From the NCBI GenBank assembly GCA_012964265.1, contig DTUH01000270.1:1-7551 (forward strand): a stretch of 7,551 nucleotides of DNA. Direction: 5' to 3'. The notes beneath the pieces were generated by a model. That model made no database searches, was not told the DNA's origin, and saw only the letters and a program-made list of their open reading frames with translations. Origin of the DNA: Candidatus Lambdaproteobacteria bacterium (lineage in GTDB: Bacteria > SAR324 > NAC60-12). Shown piece by piece: positions 5,114-7,551 of the stretch (positions within the stretch are counted from its first letter, which is position 1; each line of letters begins with the position of its first letter). Position numbers and translations under genes: made by a program.

Positions 5114-7138
5114 TCAGTTGGCTTCGAGTTGTTTAAATTGTGTGAAAAAAGCAGAACGTGATTCGCGGCTGCGTTCCTTTTTTACTTCTTCTGTAGTTTC
5201 TCCAACTATTGGAACGGAAAGCAGTTCCGGATTTATGTCAAGGAGAAACCGCGATGGTTCCTGCTTGATGCTTTCTCCGTAATACTTACGAGATTTGGCC
5301 ATGGAAAAAGTCAGTTCTTGCTGTGCCCTCGTGATGCCGACATAGCACAAACGACGCTCTTCATTTTCGCCTGCTTCTTCTAGCGCACGATGGTTCGGGA
5401 AGACACCTTCAGACATACCGACCATAAACACAAAAGGAAATTCCAAGCCCTTTGCGCTGTGCAGAGTCATTATCAAAACTTGATTGGCTTTGCTTTCCGT
5501 ATCGTTGTCACTTTGCGTAAAAAGCGTCACCCGCTCCAAATAACTTTGAAGATTTGCTTCCGGATTTTGTTCAGAGTATTTACGGACGCTTACCAGCAAT
5601 TCAAGTACATTCAAAACACGGCGCTCACGTACCTTGATGTCACCACTTTGTGTTTCTAGGTATCGAAGATAACCGATTTCATCCAGCAAATCTTTGAAAA
5701 CAGCACTTAATTTTTCATTGGTAAAACGCTGCTGATAATTGCTGATGATGCCTGCAAACATTTCCATAGTGAAGGCTGAATCTTTGGGAATGCGTTCATA
5801 TTTTCTGGCACGGCACATCACTTTAAACAAAGGCAGATGCAGTTCCTGACAACACCCATTTGCTTTCATGAGTGATGTTTTCCCAATTCCACGCCGAGGG
5901 GTGTTGATAATGCGGTGCAGGCTGACTTCATCATTTGGATTATAAATCACTTTGAGATATGCAAGCGCGTCACGGATTTCTTCACGATCATAAAAACTCG
6001 TTCCGCCCAACATACGATATGGAATTTTAGCTTCACGCAACGCTTCTTCAACTACTCGAGACTGAAAATTTGAACGGTAGAGAATAGAATAATCCGAATA
6101 TCGCCTGCCATGCTGCAAAATTTTTGTGCGAATTTTCCTTGTCACGGCTTCCATTTCTTCCACTTCGGTTTCAGCTTGAAGCCAATCCAGTTTTTCTCCA
6201 CATGTTTTTTCAGACCAAAGTTTTTTTGGCATGCGCTGAGTATTCTCAGAGATTACCTGATTTGCCGCTGCTATAATATTTTGCGTTGAACGGTAATTTT
6301 GCTCCAGACGTACAAGTTTTACTTCCGGAAAATCATTTTCAAAATCGAAAATATTCCGAACTTCCGCACCGCGCCAGCCGTAAATAGATTGGTCGTCGTC
6401 ACCTACTACACAAAGATTCCTGTGACGTTTTGTGAGGTGCTGAAGTAGTTTATATTGTATCCGATTCGTGTCTTGATATTCGTCTACCATAATATAACGG
6501 AAGCGTTCCGTCAAAGAGTCCATGACTTCCGGATGATTCTCAAAAAGGGTCAGCGTTAGATTGAGTATGTCATCAAAATCAATCACGTTGCAACCTTTCA
6601 TTGTTTTCTGATAGTGACGAAAAATCTTGCCAACCATTTGTTTTTGCAACGATTCCTGTTGCAGCAAAAAATCTTCCGGACTTTGCCCCGCAGATTTTGC
6701 CCGGCTGATTTCAGAGTGTACCAACTTCGCATCTATCAATCCGCTATCGTCAATATCATGATCTTCCATAATGGTTTTAATCACCGAATATTGATCGCGC
6801 GTGTCGTAAATGATGAAATTTTGACGGTAACCCAAATGATGAATCGACTTACGCAACAGACTCACACCCAACGCGTGAAATGTACTCAAATGCACGCCTT
6901 GCTGTTTTCCTGAGAGCATTTCCTGTAAACGTGCCCGCATTTCATCTGCTGCTTTATTGGTGAAAGTAACTGCAAGAATTTGCTGAGGTGAAACCTGCTT
7001 TTTCTGGATCAAATGGGCAATACGCTGTATGATAACACGAGTTTTTCCGCTGCCTGCACCGGCAAGAATCATCACAGGACCTTCCAGAGTGGTAACTGCT
7101 TCCTTTTGCTGAGCGTTAAGGGCTGACAATGAGTTCAT
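5114..7138 (-). CDS. rep: ATP-dependent 3'-5' DNA helicase, Rep/UvrD/PcrA family
   Basis: A superfamily 1A helicase that uses ATP to move 3'-5' on single-stranded DNA, helping replication forks past bound proteins or acting in repair. All motifs are intact: Q-motif region (NAQQ, 8-11), Walker A AGAGSGKT (26-33, Lys32), motif Ia VTFTNKAADEM (57-67), motif II VDEYQDTN (218-225), motif III GDDDQSIYGWRGA (246-258), motif IV LEQNYRS (278-284), motif V TLHSAKGLEFP (558-568), and motif VI YVGITRAQQELT (599-610, Arg604). The 674-aa length, GGTSFYDREEI (378-388) and the C-terminal EPSRFLLDI match E. coli Rep (673 aa) better than the longer UvrD/PcrA, but assignment within the family is by eye. The start follows the usual short N-terminus, though no Shine-Dalgarno is evident. 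It leads a two-gene operon with the tesA-like gene. Confidence 0.95.
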   Translation of the reverse strand: MNSLSALNAQQKEAVTTLEGPVMILAGAGSGKTRVIIQRIAHLIQKKQVSPQQILAVTFTNKAADEMRARLQEMLSGKQQGVHLSTFHALGVSLLRKSIHHLGYRQNFIIYDTRDQYSVIKTIMEDHDIDDSGLIDAKLVHSEISRAKSAGQSPEDFLLQQESLQKQMVGKIFRHYQKTMKGCNVIDFDDILNLTLTLFENHPEVMDSLTERFRYIMVDEYQDTNRIQYKLLQHLTKRHRNLCVVGDDDQSIYGWRGAEVRNIFDFENDFPEVKLVRLEQNYRSTQNIIAAANQVISENTQRMPKKLWSEKTCGEKLDWLQAETEVEEMEAVTRKIRTKILQHGRRYSDYSILYRSNFQSRVVEEALREAKIPYRMLGGTSFYDREEIRDALAYLKVIYNPNDEVSLHRIINTPRRGIGKTSLMKANGCCQELHLPLFKVMCRARKYERIPKDSAFTMEMFAGIISNYQQRFTNEKLSAVFKDLLDEIGYLRYLETQSGDIKVRERRVLNVLELLVSVRKYSEQNPEANLQSYLERVTLFTQSDNDTESKANQVLIMTLHSAKGLEFPFVFMVGMSEGVFPNHRALEEAGENEERRLCYVGITRAQQELTFSMAKSRKYYGESIKQEPSRFLLDINPELLSVPIVGETTEEVKKERSRESRSAFFTQFKQLEAN

Positions 7139-7268
7139 GAAACGGAAAAGATCAATAAAATTTTTGCTTAATTTGTGATAAAGTATTGTTGATCAAACTC
7201 AAGTAGTACAGCAAGCCATTTCAAACTTCTGGTTTTCCAAAATTTTTTGTTTAATAAAAATATTGTCA
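7139..7268. other. Divergent intergenic region, helicase and hotdog genes
   Basis: This 130-bp AT-rich gap must hold the promoters of both divergent genes. I find no pair of hexamers good enough to name on either strand: TTGATC and TTGCTT occur but lack well-spaced -10 partners, and TGTGATAAA (from 7174) is at best a weak extended -10 for the plus strand. A TTGATCAA palindrome sits at 7189-7196. Confidence 0.5.
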
Positions 7269-7551
7269 ATGACTGCGGATGAAATCCAAAAATTATTACA
7301 ACGGGAATTTCCCGAAAATCCGCTAATTGTGGAATCCTGTGAAAATCGACGTGCAAAATTGCGCCTGGAAGTCAATCAAACCCATTTACGTCCGGGAGGA
7401 ACAGTCTCAGGACCGACGATGATGTTGCTCGCAGACACGGCAATGTATGCCGCAATTTTAACAACAGTGGGTGCAGTTGTTTTAGCTGTAACTACAAATT
7501 TGAATATTAATTTTTTACGGAAACCCGAACGGAATCTCCGATCTTTAGTGA
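7269..7551 (+). CDS. PaaI-like hotdog-fold thioesterase, N-terminal part (cut by window edge)
   Basis: From ATG 7269 an open frame runs 94 codons to the window end with no stop, so the 3' part is missing. HLRPGGTVSGPTMMLLADTA (39-58) matches the conserved core of PaaI/YiiD-type hotdog proteins: a loop, then the central helix carrying the likely catalytic Asp56. It is followed by the strand segment AVTTNLNINFLRKPE (73-87), typical of the family. Such proteins usually hydrolyse acyl-CoA thioesters in the cytoplasm as dimers or tetramers; the substrate is unknown here. Ser47-Gly48 stands where many relatives have His-Gly, which may mark a subfamily. No Shine-Dalgarno precedes the ATG, and TTG 7263 is an alternative start. 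It is divergent from the helicase gene. Confidence 0.85.
   Translation, partial: MTADEIQKLLQREFPENPLIVESCENRRAKLRLEVNQTHLRPGGTVSGPTMMLLADTAMYAAILTTVGAVVLAVTTNLNINFLRKPERNLRSLV

Noticed and set aside
7168..7356. 62-codon minus-strand frame
   Set aside because: Overlaps the start of the hotdog thioesterase, whose conserved motifs establish the plus strand as coding.

Overview
The window looks like a core-genome stretch of a flagellated Gram-negative bacterium with moderately low GC. FliG implies a flagellum, and a signal-peptided TesA-type esterase implies a periplasm. The protein types fit a proteobacterium or a deltaproteobacterial-like lineage, but the sequence alone does not fix the taxon. 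I see no insertion sequence, phage gene, CRISPR array, tRNA or rRNA.

Layout. Positions 1-230 hold no sure gene, only a weak 33-codon ORF. On the minus strand, carA (carbamoyl-phosphate synthase small subunit, 1327-2451) is followed after 85 bp by fliG (flagellar motor switch, 231-1241). Next comes a 657-bp divergent region (2452-3108). It carries candidate promoters, two palindromic sites built around ATGCAT, three CGGAAA hexamers spaced by multiples of 17 bp, and a possible 35-codon gene. A plus-strand gene of up to 428 codons (3109-4395) encodes an unrecognised, apparently soluble, largely helical protein with no Cys or Trp. It converges on a minus-strand pair: a rep-like superfamily 1 helicase (5114-7138), with a tesA-like secreted SGNH esterase (4475-5110) starting 3 nt after the helicase stop. 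At the right edge a divergent plus-strand gene starts at 7269 and runs off the window; it encodes a PaaI-like hotdog thioesterase.

The genes do not form one pathway: pyrimidine/arginine precursor synthesis, flagellar rotation, DNA replication/repair and acyl-ester hydrolysis sit side by side. Only the helicase/esterase pair looks like a tight operon. The parts most worth following up are the unrecognised protein and the unusually long control region in front of it. I found no convincing new multi-gene system.
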